From Halomicrobium sp. LC1Hm (GTDB lineage Archaea; Halobacteriota; Halobacteria; Halobacteriales; Haloarculaceae): 64,000 nt of DNA. The translations under genes and the position numbers were made by a program. Under the pieces are notes generated by a model. The model had not been told where the DNA came from and ran no database searches. It saw nothing but the letters and a program-made list of their open reading frames with translations. Shown one piece after another: positions 28,117 through 37,487 of this stretch (position 1 is the stretch's first letter; each line of letters opens with the position of its first letter). The stretch spans positions 62,001-126,000 of the forward strand of contig NZ_CP044130.1 of the NCBI RefSeq assembly GCF_009617995.1, given 5' to 3'.

Positions 28117-29052
28117 CTACAGTCGTTTGTCGATGAGCGTCCGGACCAGCGACTCGTCGTACTCGTCGACGCGCGCGACGAGTTCGCTCCTGGCCGCCTC
28201 CCCGACGGTCATGAAGTCGTCTTCGACGAACCGGGCGATCCGAACGAGTTCCCGGGTCGTGACCGGCGTCGACAGCTCGCCGTCGACGTACGCCTCCCGG
28301 AGTCGGCTCGCGAACGACACCAGGTCCCGGATCTGTGCTTCTTTTCCCCTGTCGAGGTCCGTCCGGTCGAAGACGAGTTCGACCTCGACCGATTCCGGGA
28401 GATAGGAGAGTTTGACGTGGCGAAACCGGTCCTCGAAGGCGTCGTTCAGCTCGTAGGTCCCCTGATAGCCGGGGTTCGAGGTCGCGACGACGCGAAACTC
28501 CTCGTGTGGGACGATCTGCTCGCCGGTCTGTGGGATCGTCAGCGACCGGGTCGCGCGCTGTTCCATCACGGCGTTGAGAGCGGCGACGGTGTTGGCGTCG
28601 GCGGCGTTGATCTCGTCGAGCAAGAGGACCGCCCCCTCCCTGACCGCGCGAGTGAGCGGCCCGTCGATCCACTCCGTGACCGTCTCGCCGCCGTCGCCGC
28701 TCACGAGGTGGAGGTGGCCAAGCAGGTCCTCGCGGTACGTCGTCTCCGACAGCGTCACGCGGTACAGCGGCCGGTTGGTCATCGCACAGACGTACCGCGT
28801 GAGAAAGCTCTTGCCCACGCCGGGCGGGCCCTTGAGGACGACGTTCATCCCCAGTTCCAGCGCCCGCGTGACGATCTCGACGTCGGTCCGATCGCCCTCG
28901 ATCTGGCGGTGGTGGTAGTCGTCTCGCCCAACGCCCGGCACCTTCTCGTGGCCGACGTCTTCGAGCACCGAGAGTTCGCTGAAGGTCTCGTCCGTCCGGG
29001 AGCCGACGGTACGACCGTCGGCGTCCGACTCGGCCGCCGTCTCCGGGCTCAT
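28117..29052 (-). CDS. MoxR/CbbQ-family AAA+ ATPase
   Basis: A 311-residue ATPase. Walker A GPPGVGKS (75-82), Walker B VLLLDEI (142-148), sensor-1 ATSNPGYQG (190-198) with an arginine in EDRFRHV, and a C-terminal helical lid. The HLHL insert before the EWIDGPLTRAVREG segment is characteristic of MoxR/NorQ/CbbQ ATPases. It stands first in a tight run with the vWA and HEAT genes, with no intergenic space, and lies 174 bp downstream of the kinase-propeller gene in the same direction. Confidence 0.9.
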   Translation of the reverse strand: MSPETAAESDADGRTVGSRTDETFSELSVLEDVGHEKVPGVGRDDYHHRQIEGDRTDVEIVTRALELGMNVVLKGPPGVGKSFLTRYVCAMTNRPLYRVTLSETTYREDLLGHLHLVSGDGGETVTEWIDGPLTRAVREGAVLLLDEINAADANTVAALNAVMEQRATRSLTIPQTGEQIVPHEEFRVVATSNPGYQGTYELNDAFEDRFRHVKLSYLPESVEVELVFDRTDLDRGKEAQIRDLVSFASRLREAYVDGELSTPVTTRELVRIARFVEDDFMTVGEAARSELVARVDEYDESLVRTLIDKRL

Positions 29053-29226
29053 AGACGCCGAGCGACTCCCTTCGACGCGGCGGTGGTGTTGCGATCGTGC
29101 GACGGCACGGACGGCGTTGGTGAAAAGACCACGTTGGGTGCCACGTTCCGGTTCGACTACTAAATGCTTTGTTCCGGGGTGTGATCGACACCCATCCGGG
29201 AGGGACTGTGCGGTCCCGACGCGAAG

Positions 29227-31797
29227 TCAAGACTGTTCGGCGAGTGCGTAGAGAGTCCCCTCACGCGTCGCGGCGAAGAGGTGCCCGTCGACGGGGACGG
29301 GCGAACAGGCGACCGGCGCGTCGATGGCCTGTCGCCACTGCTCGCGGCCAGTCGCGCCGTCGAACGCGACGACCGTACCGTCACCGAGGCCCGTGTACAC
29401 GGTCCCGTCCGCGATCGCCGGGGTCGTGTCGGTTCCGAGGCGGCTCGTCGATCCGTCGAACCCGTAGGAAACGACCTGTTCGCGGCTGTAGATCTCGATG
29501 CCTCTGACCTCGGCGTCCGTCACGTAGTAGGCCGTCCCCTCGGCGACGGCTGGCAGCGACCGCACCCCACGGGCGAGCGTGTCCGAGACCGTCTCCCGCC
29601 GGAGATCGACCAGCGTGTCGCCGATCAGGACCGTCCCGGAGTTGTGGGGTGCGACGATCGGCGTTCGGATGCGTCCTCGTCCGCTCAGGTCGACGCTGGC
29701 TTGCTCGGAGCCGCCCTTGGTGAGGACGTGGACGACGCCGTTGTCGTCGCCCACCAGCAAGCGCCGCCGGCCGTACTGGGTCACCGGCACGCGGATGCCC
29801 GGCGTCGTCTCCACGGTCCACATCTCGTTGCCGGTCTCGGTGTGAATCGCCCTGACAGCGCCGGAGCGAGACGTGACGACGACGCGGTCGTTCGTCACCA
29901 CGGGCGGCGCGTAGATCCCGCTCCCGGTGTCGGAGGCCCAGCGCTCGGTGCCGTCTTCGCGGTCGATCGCGTACACGTGCGCGTCCTTGCTGGCCACGTA
30001 GAGCGTGTCTCCAGCCACCGCTGGCGCGGCGACAACGGCGTTCTCCGTCTCGAAGTGCCACCGTTTCTCCCCGGTTCGCGCGTCGAGTGCGAACACCAGC
30101 CCGTTCGTGGTGCCGGCGTAGACGACACCGCTCGCGACGACCGGCGGCGCTTCGAGCTCGCTTCCGATCTCCGACTCCCAGACCACGTCCGGCGAGTCGT
30201 CGGGCCCCTGCTGGTCCGGCGTGTGGAACGTCCGTCCTCGATCGTAGCCAAATCGCGGCCAGCTGCCGCGTATCGATCGGTCGCTGGCGGTCGCCGACGA
30301 CGATTCGAACGCAGCCCGGGCGTCAGAGCGTCGGGTGGCGTCGGACTCGCCAGCCTCTGCCGCGTCGGCCTGGTCGAGTTCGTCGACCGGCACTACCTGC
30401 GAGATATCACTCGCCGTCGGATCGGATCCCTCGTAGCGAAGTGCGACCGCGTCACCGGTCTGGAGGGTCGCCTCGATACCGCTGAGGTAGAACACGCCGT
30501 CGTTGGCGAGGTCGGTCTCGACGGCCGCCTTGCTGTCGCCGGTCGTGTCGACGACGACGCCCTCGCCGAACGTCTCGCTGTCGCCCACGGCGGGCGGGTC
30601 CGCGTCGCTCCCGACGGGCTGGACCTCGATGATGTCGCTCGCTCCCGGATCGTCTCCCTCGTAGTAGAGCGAGACCCGTTGGGTGGGTTCGAGATCGTGG
30701 TCGGTATCGCTCAGATAGAAGGTCCCGTCGTCTGCCAGTTCGGTCCTGATCGCCGCTGCCCCGCGGGCAGTGGTATCGAGGACCACGCCAGTGCCGACGC
30801 CGACGCCGTTCCAGTCGGCCGTCTGCGTCGTCTCCGAACGGGAGTCAGGTCGGGTCTGGGCGGTCGGGTTCGGCTCCGGGTCGTCGGAACGGTCGTCGTC
30901 TCGCCCGATCGAACGCAGGTCGTTCCGGACCTGCAGCATCGCCTCGTAGCGGTCGTCGGGGTCCTTTGCCAGCATCGTCAGGAGAACGTCGTCCAGCGCC
31001 GACGGCAGCGCGGGTCGACGCTCGCTGGGCGGGACGGGATCGTTCTGCAGGATGCCTGTGATCAGTGCCGCTTCGGGAGCAGACTCGGGACCGTCGACGA
31101 ACGGGTGTGTCCCCGTGAACAGTTCGTACAGGACGATTCCCAGCTGGAACTGGTCGGTGAGCTGGTCGGTCGACTCGTTGTGGGCCTGTTCGGGCGCGAC
31201 GTACTGTGGGGTGGTGACGCCGACGCTGTCGGAGTGGTTCAGGAGCGTCCGGGCGAGCTCCCAGTCGGCGATCTTGGGCACGTCCCACTGTTCTCCTGGC
31301 GTCTCCCGAAAGAGGATATTCTCGGGCTTCAGATCGTGGTGGATCAGGCCGCCGCCGTCGTGGTGTGCGTACCAGACGGCGTCGGCGAGTCGCTGGGCGA
31401 CCCAGAGCTTGCCCTCGACGGAGCGCTCCTCCGTGTACTCTCCGAGGTCCCCGCCGTCCATGTACTCCATCGCGACCCACGGCACGTCGGCGTTGTGGTG
31501 GAGCCACGGCAGCGGGCTCTCGCCCCAGTCGACGACGCCGACGATGTGAGGGTGGTCGGCGAGCTGGGCCCATCGCTTGCCCTCCCGTCGAAACGAATCG
31601 AACACGTCCCCGCCCAGGGTCCCGTGGGTCGCCGGGTGTTTGACTGCGATCGGATCGTCCGATCCGACCCCGATCCGGTGGACGACCGTCGTGGGAGTTC
31701 GGCCGATCACCGCCTCGTGATCGAACGAGTCGGGCGACAGCGACCGCCGACTCGGACTCTCGACGGTCGAAGGGTCCGGTTCCCGTGAGTCACGCAT
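29227..31797 (-). CDS. Ser/Thr kinase with tandem beta modules and C-terminal PQQ propeller
   Basis: An 856-residue protein, no signal peptide. Kinase (about 25-295): lysine in IAVKHP (near 53), HHDLKPENILF (153-163), DWE (178-180) where DFG is expected, APEQ (201-204). The glycine loop reads IGRTPTTVVHR and lacks the second and third glycines. Two tandem modules of about 65 residues (about 331-395 and 410-471) share VVLDTT...FYLSDT...YYEGDDP-like order. From about 520 to the end, PQQ-type propeller blades recur (VYAGTTNGLVFALDARTGEKRW, LYVASKDAHVYAIDREDG). The propeller may bind ligand or proteins to control the kinase. Divergent from the HEAT-kinase gene. Confidence 0.88.
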   Translation of the reverse strand: MRDSREPDPSTVESPSRRSLSPDSFDHEAVIGRTPTTVVHRIGVGSDDPIAVKHPATHGTLGGDVFDSFRREGKRWAQLADHPHIVGVVDWGESPLPWLHHNADVPWVAMEYMDGGDLGEYTEERSVEGKLWVAQRLADAVWYAHHDGGGLIHHDLKPENILFRETPGEQWDVPKIADWELARTLLNHSDSVGVTTPQYVAPEQAHNESTDQLTDQFQLGIVLYELFTGTHPFVDGPESAPEAALITGILQNDPVPPSERRPALPSALDDVLLTMLAKDPDDRYEAMLQVRNDLRSIGRDDDRSDDPEPNPTAQTRPDSRSETTQTADWNGVGVGTGVVLDTTARGAAAIRTELADDGTFYLSDTDHDLEPTQRVSLYYEGDDPGASDIIEVQPVGSDADPPAVGDSETFGEGVVVDTTGDSKAAVETDLANDGVFYLSGIEATLQTGDAVALRYEGSDPTASDISQVVPVDELDQADAAEAGESDATRRSDARAAFESSSATASDRSIRGSWPRFGYDRGRTFHTPDQQGPDDSPDVVWESEIGSELEAPPVVASGVVYAGTTNGLVFALDARTGEKRWHFETENAVVAAPAVAGDTLYVASKDAHVYAIDREDGTERWASDTGSGIYAPPVVTNDRVVVTSRSGAVRAIHTETGNEMWTVETTPGIRVPVTQYGRRRLLVGDDNGVVHVLTKGGSEQASVDLSGRGRIRTPIVAPHNSGTVLIGDTLVDLRRETVSDTLARGVRSLPAVAEGTAYYVTDAEVRGIEIYSREQVVSYGFDGSTSRLGTDTTPAIADGTVYTGLGDGTVVAFDGATGREQWRQAIDAPVACSPVPVDGHLFAATREGTLYALAEQS

Positions 31798-31934
31798 CTG
31801 CAGGTCGTTGGACCGGGAGTGGCTTCAACGTACTGACCGAGCGGAACGTGACCGAGGAGTATCCGTATTCGCTCCGATTCGAGACGTGTTCTAGTGGGAA
31901 GATAATTTGAACTGGAAGTCCTACGCCGAGAGGA

Positions 31935-34805
31935 GTGATGGACACCGACGAGGATTCGACTCGTGAGATCGACAGTCTGCGGCGTGACGCCGATGCCGCT
32001 CCGGCCCGGGTAGATCTCGACGCGGCCGGTCGGTTTCTCGATAGCAACCAGCCCGAGAACCGCCAGACAGCGACCTACGTGTTCAAGCAGGTCGCCAAAT
32101 CGGACGCACGGCGAGTGAGCGGCTATCTCGACAGTCTCGAACCGCGTCTCGACGATTCGAACGGCAAGACGCGAAACTTCACGCTGTTCGCGTTCAGCGA
32201 GGTCGTCGAAGTCGCCCCCCAGCGGGTGAACGACTATCTCGACGCGATCGAGCCACGGCTCGGCGACGAGAGCGAAAATACGCGAAATCTCGCGACCTAC
32301 GTCTTCAAGGAGGTCGCCCAGGAGGACCCCCGGCAGGTGATCGACTCGCTTGGCGCAGTCGAACCACGACTCGACGACGCCGAGCAGTCGACACGGAACT
32401 TCGCGGTCTCGCTGTTCAGCGAAGTGGTCGAAGTCGACCCCCGGCGAGTGAGTGACTATCTGGACGCGATCGAACCGCGACTCGGCGACGAAAGCGAGAG
32501 CACGCGAAATCTCGCGACCTACGTCTTCGGAGAGGTCGCTAGGGAAGAGCCCCGACAGGTGATCGACTATCTGGACACGATCGAGCCACGACTCGACGAT
32601 GCCAAACGATCCACGCGGAACTTCGCGACCACCGCGTTCAGCGAAGTCGTCGAAGTCGCCCCCCGACCAGTGAGTCGTTATCTGGGCGCGCTCGAACCAC
32701 GACTCGACGACGAGAGCGAGAACACGAGACACCTCGCGGCCTACGTCTTCAAGGAGGTCGCCAAGGAGAAGCCGCGGCACATGAGCGGCTATCTCGACGC
32801 GCTCGAAGACTGCCTCAACGATCGGGAAGAGAAGACGAGGAACTTCGCAACGTACGTCTTCAAGCAAGTCATCAAAAAGGAGCCACGCCTCGCGTATGAC
32901 TATCTCGACGCGCTCGAAGCCCGTCTCGACGATCAGGGCCAAGAGACGAGAAACTTCGCAGCCTACGTCTTCAAGGAAGTCTCCAAGGAAGATCCACGGC
33001 TGACGATCGACTATCTCGACGCGCTCGAAGATCGCCTCGATGACGGAAGCCAAAGGACGAGAAACTTCGCAACCTACGTCTTCAAGCAAGTCGCCAACGA
33101 GAAACCGAACCAGGTGCTCGACTATCTCGACGCGCTCGAAGACCGCCTCGACGATGCGAGTGGGAATACGCGGAACTTCGCGACCACCGCGTTCGGCGAA
33201 GCCGTCGAGGTTGCCCCCCAGCGAGTGAGTGGTCATATAGACGCGCTCGAACCACGGCTCGACGACGAGAGCGAGAATACGCGAAACCTCGCGGCCTACG
33301 TCTTCGGAGAGGTCTCCAAGGAAGAGCCCCGGCAGACAATCGGCTACTTAGACGCACTCGTACCACGGCTCGACGACCCCAAACGAGCGACGCGAAACTT
33401 CGCGACCACGCCATTCAGAGAGGGCGTCGAGGTCGCCCCCCAGCGAGTGAGTGGCTATCTGGACGCGCTCGAACCACGGCTCGACGACGAGAGTGAGAAC
33501 ACGCGGAATCTCGCGACCTACGTGTTCACCGAAGTGGCCAAAGAAGAGCCCCGGCAGGTGATCGACTATCTGGACGCGATCGAACCCCGACTCGACGATC
33601 CGAAGCGATCGACACGAGAATTCGCCGCCTCCACGTTCGCAACCGTATCCGAAGAAGATCCGTCACAGGTCGTCGACTACCTCCCGTCGATCGTCCCACT
33701 GCTGGCAGACGGGAACGACACCGTCGAGGACTGCGCAGGATCCTGCTTCGCCCAGGTCGCCAGACACGATCCCGAACCGTTGCGAGACCTGATCCGCTCT
33801 TCCGAGTCGAAGCAGTTCGGAGAGGCGGCGGTCGAGCGAGTAGCAGCAATTCTGGCTGCAAACACGTCACAAGACGACGAGGACGACATCGCAGAGTCGA
33901 CACAAGACGGCGAGGACCACATCGCAGAGTCGAGCCACGTCGACGAACACGTCGACAAACGGCGACCGGCAGACATCCCAGGTGCGCCAGAAGCGGAGAT
34001 CGCCCTCGACGAGATCGAAGAGGAACGGACGATCGGACAGGGAGGCAACGCCGACGTGGTGGAAGCGTCGGTTCCGGGGACGGTGGACACGTCGATCGCG
34101 ATCAAGAGACCGCGGATGTCGGGGACGGTTCACGGCGAGACGATCGAGCGGCTGCTCGACGAAGCCGAGCGGTGGGAGAGGCTGGACGGACACGACCACA
34201 TCGTCGGCGTCGTCGACTGGGGGGCGAGCCCGGTCCCGTGGATCGGAATGGAGTTCATGGACGGCGGACACCTCGGCGAACGGGCCGGGGAGATGAGTCT
34301 GGCCCAGAAGCTCTGGACCGCGCTCGCAGTCACGAAAGGCGTTCGCCACGCCCACAAACACGGCGTCGCTCACCTCGATCTCAAGCCCGAGAACGTCCTC
34401 TTTCGGACGGTCGAAGACGCCTGGGACGTGCCGAAAGTAGCGGACTGGGGACTCTCGAAGCAGTTGCTCGAACACTCCCAGAGCGTCCAGGGACTCACGC
34501 CACAGTACGCCGCACCGGAGCAGTTCGACGACGACTACGGGACCAGCGATCACAGCACGGACATCTATCAGCTCGGCGCGGTCTTCTACGAGCTGTTCAC
34601 CGGACAGCCGCCGTTCGACGGGAATCCATCGAAGGCGATGTACCAGATCCTGGAGAGTGAGCCGACGCCGCCCAGCGAGATTGCAGCGGTCCCACCACGC
34701 GTCGACGAGATCCTGTTGACGGCACTGTCCAAATCGAAGGCCCAGCGGTACGACGATATTCTCTACCTTCGGGACGCTCTACAGGAAGCGTGTGAAGACC
34801 TGTAG
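31935..34805 (+). CDS. HEAT-repeat Ser/Thr kinase (fifteen 37-residue repeats)
   Basis: A 956-residue fusion. Residues 42-596 are fifteen consecutive 37-residue helical hairpins with consensus RNFATYVFKEVAKEEP then YLDALEPRLDDESENT, followed by a decaying sixteenth. An acidic hinge with short repeats (DDEDDIAESTQDGED..., about 635-675) leads to the kinase (689-956): IGQGGNADV, AIKRP, HLDLKPENVLF (815-825), DWG (838-840), AAPEQF. Repeats are unusually uniform, which suggests recent duplication or strong selection on spacing. The curved solenoid may sense a partner protein or clamp kinase substrates. It is divergent from the propeller-kinase gene across 137 bp, so the two may share control. Confidence 0.9.
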   Translation: MMDTDEDSTREIDSLRRDADAAPARVDLDAAGRFLDSNQPENRQTATYVFKQVAKSDARRVSGYLDSLEPRLDDSNGKTRNFTLFAFSEVVEVAPQRVNDYLDAIEPRLGDESENTRNLATYVFKEVAQEDPRQVIDSLGAVEPRLDDAEQSTRNFAVSLFSEVVEVDPRRVSDYLDAIEPRLGDESESTRNLATYVFGEVAREEPRQVIDYLDTIEPRLDDAKRSTRNFATTAFSEVVEVAPRPVSRYLGALEPRLDDESENTRHLAAYVFKEVAKEKPRHMSGYLDALEDCLNDREEKTRNFATYVFKQVIKKEPRLAYDYLDALEARLDDQGQETRNFAAYVFKEVSKEDPRLTIDYLDALEDRLDDGSQRTRNFATYVFKQVANEKPNQVLDYLDALEDRLDDASGNTRNFATTAFGEAVEVAPQRVSGHIDALEPRLDDESENTRNLAAYVFGEVSKEEPRQTIGYLDALVPRLDDPKRATRNFATTPFREGVEVAPQRVSGYLDALEPRLDDESENTRNLATYVFTEVAKEEPRQVIDYLDAIEPRLDDPKRSTREFAASTFATVSEEDPSQVVDYLPSIVPLLADGNDTVEDCAGSCFAQVARHDPEPLRDLIRSSESKQFGEAAVERVAAILAANTSQDDEDDIAESTQDGEDHIAESSHVDEHVDKRRPADIPGAPEAEIALDEIEEERTIGQGGNADVVEASVPGTVDTSIAIKRPRMSGTVHGETIERLLDEAERWERLDGHDHIVGVVDWGASPVPWIGMEFMDGGHLGERAGEMSLAQKLWTALAVTKGVRHAHKHGVAHLDLKPENVLFRTVEDAWDVPKVADWGLSKQLLEHSQSVQGLTPQYAAPEQFDDDYGTSDHSTDIYQLGAVFYELFTGQPPFDGNPSKAMYQILESEPTPPSEIAAVPPRVDEILLTALSKSKAQRYDDILYLRDALQEACEDL
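32058..33722 (+). repeat. In-frame 111-bp tandem repeats inside the HEAT kinase
   Basis: Fifteen units of 111 bp encode the 37-residue HEAT hairpins. Units alternate between two sub-types (RNLATYVF.EVA and RNFATT.F.E.VEV), so the ancestral duplication was probably of a two-unit 222-bp block. Several blocks still share long identical DNA runs. Confidence 0.85.
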
Positions 34806-35071
34806 CCGTCGATCGTTTCCTGTAGCCGCCGATCATTTGGACCACTCGAAGTGGAGGGGAATGCGGGACGGTAACGGCACGTAAGGAAGACGTGAGAGAG
34901 AGCAACACGAAAAGAAGACAGAAGAACGTCGGGAGAGAGCGTAACAGGATAACGAGAGAGCATAGCGAGAGGAAGAGGAAAAAGACAACAAAATACAGAG
35001 GGCGAGTTGTTCGGTCGGTGCTGTGGTGAGGAGAAGCGCGAGTGGGTGGATGAGTGGAAGTGGGTGAGTGA
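34806..35071. other. Purine-rich non-coding flank of the origin
   Basis: The plus strand is strongly purine-biased (GA-rich runs such as GAGAGAGCAACACGAAAAGAAG) from about 34860 to 35170. No gene is seen. It lies on the left of the AT-rich unwinding region, opposite a pyrimidine-rich stretch at 35460-35600. Confidence 0.5.
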
Positions 35072-35100
35072 ACCCCCTCACCCCGTGTGCGATATGAAAT
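35072..35100 (-). promoter_or_regulatory. Origin recognition box, left boundary, inverted
   Basis: On the minus strand reads TTTCATATCGCACACGGGGT followed by a G-rich run. It is the only box of the family in this orientation and sits on the far side of the AT-rich region from the four right-hand boxes. Confidence 0.75.
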
Positions 35101-35169
35101 CGGTGAGAGAGTGGGGTGGGGTGTTAGCGAGAGCGGGCGAGTTGAGACGGAAAACGCCAGATATTGGCG

Positions 35170-35400
35170 TTTTCAGCAGAGAGAAGATCTAATAAGACAG
35201 AATAGAAAAGAAGCTATTATATGAGAAAGACTTATTAATAAGTGTATGCAACCATAGCCGTACTGCAAGTTAAAGATAGAAATATAGTAAATATCTCATT
35301 ATTATTAGGTAGCTTAGGCTAGATAGTTTAGACGATCTAGATAGGATCTAGATAGAATCTATCGATCACCAATTACCTCTAGATACACTTCTCCACATCT
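35170..35400. other. AT-rich probable DNA unwinding element
   Basis: A long low-GC run with ATATAGTAAATATCTCATTA and three overlapping CTAGATA words (near 35336-35362). It is the lowest-GC patch between the inverted and direct origin boxes, so it is the likely melting site. Confidence 0.7.
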
Positions 35401-35477
35401 CAGCCACGGATTTTCGACTGTTCCGACGATATCTGTCGCCGACTCTGACTGGAGGGGGACTCTCTCTCTCTTTGCCA

Positions 35478-35506
35478 ATTTCATCTCGCACACGGGGTGT
35501 GGGGGT
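35478..35506 (+). promoter_or_regulatory. Origin recognition box R1
   Basis: TTTCATCTCGCACACGGGGT followed by GTGGGGGT. Best match to the family, with the extended G-string. Confidence 0.75.
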
Positions 35507-35676
35507 CACTCTTCACTTTCTTTTCCCTTCTTTCACCCACCTCTTCTTTCCTCTTCTCCTCTTTCCCCCACCTCTTCCCCGCTTTTCCTCTTGTTGGCGG
35601 GAAAAGGGTGACAACAATCCGTATCACTCCACAGCGTTCGGACTTCGGGACAGTTTACCAGTCTGTCCTCCGTTCC

Positions 35677-35705
35677 GATTCACTTCGCACACGGGGTGTG
35701 GGGGC
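35677..35705 (+). promoter_or_regulatory. Origin recognition box R2
   Basis: TTCACTTCGCACACGGGGTG followed by TGGGGG. Differs from R1 at the two variable positions only. Confidence 0.75.
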
Positions 35706-35765
35706 GACGGCTCTCGACTGCTGTCGTGATTCGACTCTCTACCAGTACCTTCCCCGTTCGTCTGC

Positions 35766-35794
35766 ATTTCATTTCGCACACGGGGTGTGTGGGT
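35766..35794 (+). promoter_or_regulatory. Origin recognition box R3
   Basis: TTTCATTTCGCACACGGGGT followed by GTGTGGGT. Confidence 0.75.
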
Positions 35795-35880
35795 CCACAT
35801 GTCGTCCGGTCTGGACGCAATCCGAACTCGCTAGAACGGTGTTCCCTCATCTTCACAGTCGTCGTGGTGCCCGGATTTTT

Positions 35881-35909
35881 GTTTCATCTCGCACATGGGC
35901 CCGTGCCCC
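35881..35909 (+). promoter_or_regulatory. Degenerate origin recognition box R4
   Basis: TTTCATCTCGCACATGGGCC: core kept, G-string altered. It lies about 170 bp before the orc1 start and could also serve in autoregulation. Confidence 0.5.
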
Positions 35910-36071
35910 ATCATATGTGTCTCTGAATACGTCCGTATTTGACTTTGCCCACGGTATCTCCCATCTCTCTTTTCTCGCAGACATCAGCGACTCTATACGG
36001 TATATTCGCCATATTTAATCTCGCAGGCGGTTCCAAATCTTTATCTGCGAAGTGGGTTATATCACGGTATC

Positions 36072-37415
36072 ATGGGCGACGGCGACGACCAGCAGTCACT
36101 GTCCCAGTCTATCAAGGGACGACTTCAGGAGGGCGTGCAGGACTCCGTTTTCAGGGACAAGGGTCTCCTCGATCCGGATGCCGTTATCGACGAGGACCGC
36201 ATCGTCGGTCGCGACGACCAGCTCGAAGACATCATTACGTATCTCCGGCCGGCGCTGCAGGGCAACCGCCCGCCGAATATGCTGCTCTACGGCCCGTCCG
36301 GGACCGGCAAGTCCCTGATCATCAACGCCGTCTGCCAGCAGGTGCTCGAACTGGCAAACAGCCAGGACATCGACTTCGGCGTCGTCGAAATCAACTGCCA
36401 GACGCTCAAGTCACACGATCGAGCCGTCTACCAACTCGTGGAAAACGCCGCGGCGAAAGCGGGCGTCGAGGTCGGCGTCCCACAGAGCGGAGTCTCCACG
36501 AGCCAGAAGCTCAACCGCTTCTACGATATTCTGAGCGAACACTTCGAGTCGGTCATCATCATCCTCGATGAGGTCGACCTGCTCGTCGGTCGCCAGCGGG
36601 ATCCAAACGACGAACCGGCGTACTCGAAACTCCTGTATCAGCTGTCTCGGGCCTCCCAGCTGGGCCGGATCGACCAGCACGTCTCGGTCGCCGCCCTCAC
36701 GAACGATCCGCGCTTCATGGAGGAACTCGACGGCCGTGCCGAGAGCTCGTTCAACCCCCAGGACGTAGTGTTTTCCGACTACGACGCCAATCAGCTACAG
36801 GCGATCCTGGAACGTCGACGCGACGCGTTCCAGGAGGGAGTCCTCGAAGACGGGATCATCCCGCTCAGTGCTGCCTTCGCGGCACAGGATCACGGCGACG
36901 CGCGGAAGGCGATCGACCTGTTCCGGACGGCAGGCGAGATCGCGGATCGTGCCGGCGACGACACGGTCCACGAACAGCACGTTCGCGACGCACAGGAGGA
37001 GGCCGAACGCGACCGGACGCTGACCCAGATGCAGGGCCTCTCCTCGCAGAAGAAGCTCTCGCTGTACGCGACGGCGATCGTCCCGGTGTACTCGAACCGA
37101 AACATCAACGCCGTCCCGAGTACGGTCGCCTACCGCGTCTATCAGTACCTCACGGAGCTTCTGGACACGGACGAGAAGTCTCGGGACTCCTACCTCCGGT
37201 ACATGGGCGAGGCCGAGACCTACAACTTCGTCACCTCGGAGAAGCGAGGCCGTGGCTACGGCAGCGGCGTCCACAAAGAGTACACGTTCGTCGACGACCC
37301 AGAGGTCGTCGCCGAAACGCTACGCTCGGACATCCGACTCGAAGAGGTCGAGCAGGACGAGTCACTGATCAAGTCCGTCGTCAACGCTCAGATCGAGGAC
37401 TTCTTCGAGGGGTGA
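36072..37415 (+). CDS. orc1: Orc1/Cdc6 replication initiator
   Basis: A 447-residue initiator. Walker A GPSGTGKS near 76-83, Walker B IIILDEVDLL near 163, sensor-1 ALTND near 208, and a C-terminal winged helix (about 330-430) that binds origin boxes. The N-terminal FRDKGLLDPDAVIDEDRIVGRDDQ segment is typical of haloarchaeal Orc1/Cdc6 paralogues. It is flanked on both sides by boxes sharing TCGCACACGGGG, so it is very probably their cognate initiator. AT-rich TATTCGCCATATTTAATC upstream (about 36002-36020) supplies a promoter. Confidence 0.95.
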   Translation: MGDGDDQQSLSQSIKGRLQEGVQDSVFRDKGLLDPDAVIDEDRIVGRDDQLEDIITYLRPALQGNRPPNMLLYGPSGTGKSLIINAVCQQVLELANSQDIDFGVVEINCQTLKSHDRAVYQLVENAAAKAGVEVGVPQSGVSTSQKLNRFYDILSEHFESVIIILDEVDLLVGRQRDPNDEPAYSKLLYQLSRASQLGRIDQHVSVAALTNDPRFMEELDGRAESSFNPQDVVFSDYDANQLQAILERRRDAFQEGVLEDGIIPLSAAFAAQDHGDARKAIDLFRTAGEIADRAGDDTVHEQHVRDAQEEAERDRTLTQMQGLSSQKKLSLYATAIVPVYSNRNINAVPSTVAYRVYQYLTELLDTDEKSRDSYLRYMGEAETYNFVTSEKRGRGYGSGVHKEYTFVDDPEVVAETLRSDIRLEEVEQDESLIKSVVNAQIEDFFEG

Positions 37416-37487
37416 GGCCGCGTGACTTCTGATGCCCTCTGACCCAGCTCGCATACGCCGGACGATCTCTCTCGCTCGCACTGACAG

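Larger units (their letters stand above)
35072..35910. other. Replication origin (oriC-type)
   Basis: An inverted origin box at 35072-35100 and four direct boxes at 35478-35506, 35677-35705, 35766-35794 and 35881-35909 (the last degenerate) flank an AT-rich stretch (about 35170-35400). An orc1/cdc6 gene follows at 36072. This is the standard layout of haloarchaeal origins. Whether it serves the chromosome or a megaplasmid cannot be told here. Confidence 0.85.

Noticed and set aside
29281-31788. A long plus-strand frame opposite the propeller kinase
   Set aside because: Antisense shadow; the minus strand has kinase and propeller motifs.
31707-33236. A 509-codon minus-strand repetitive frame across the HEAT kinase
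   Set aside because: Its repeats simply mirror the 111-bp DNA repeats of the real gene on the plus strand.
35472-36018. Frames of 85 and 173 codons in the origin
   Set aside because: They are translations of the pyrimidine-rich tract and origin boxes.
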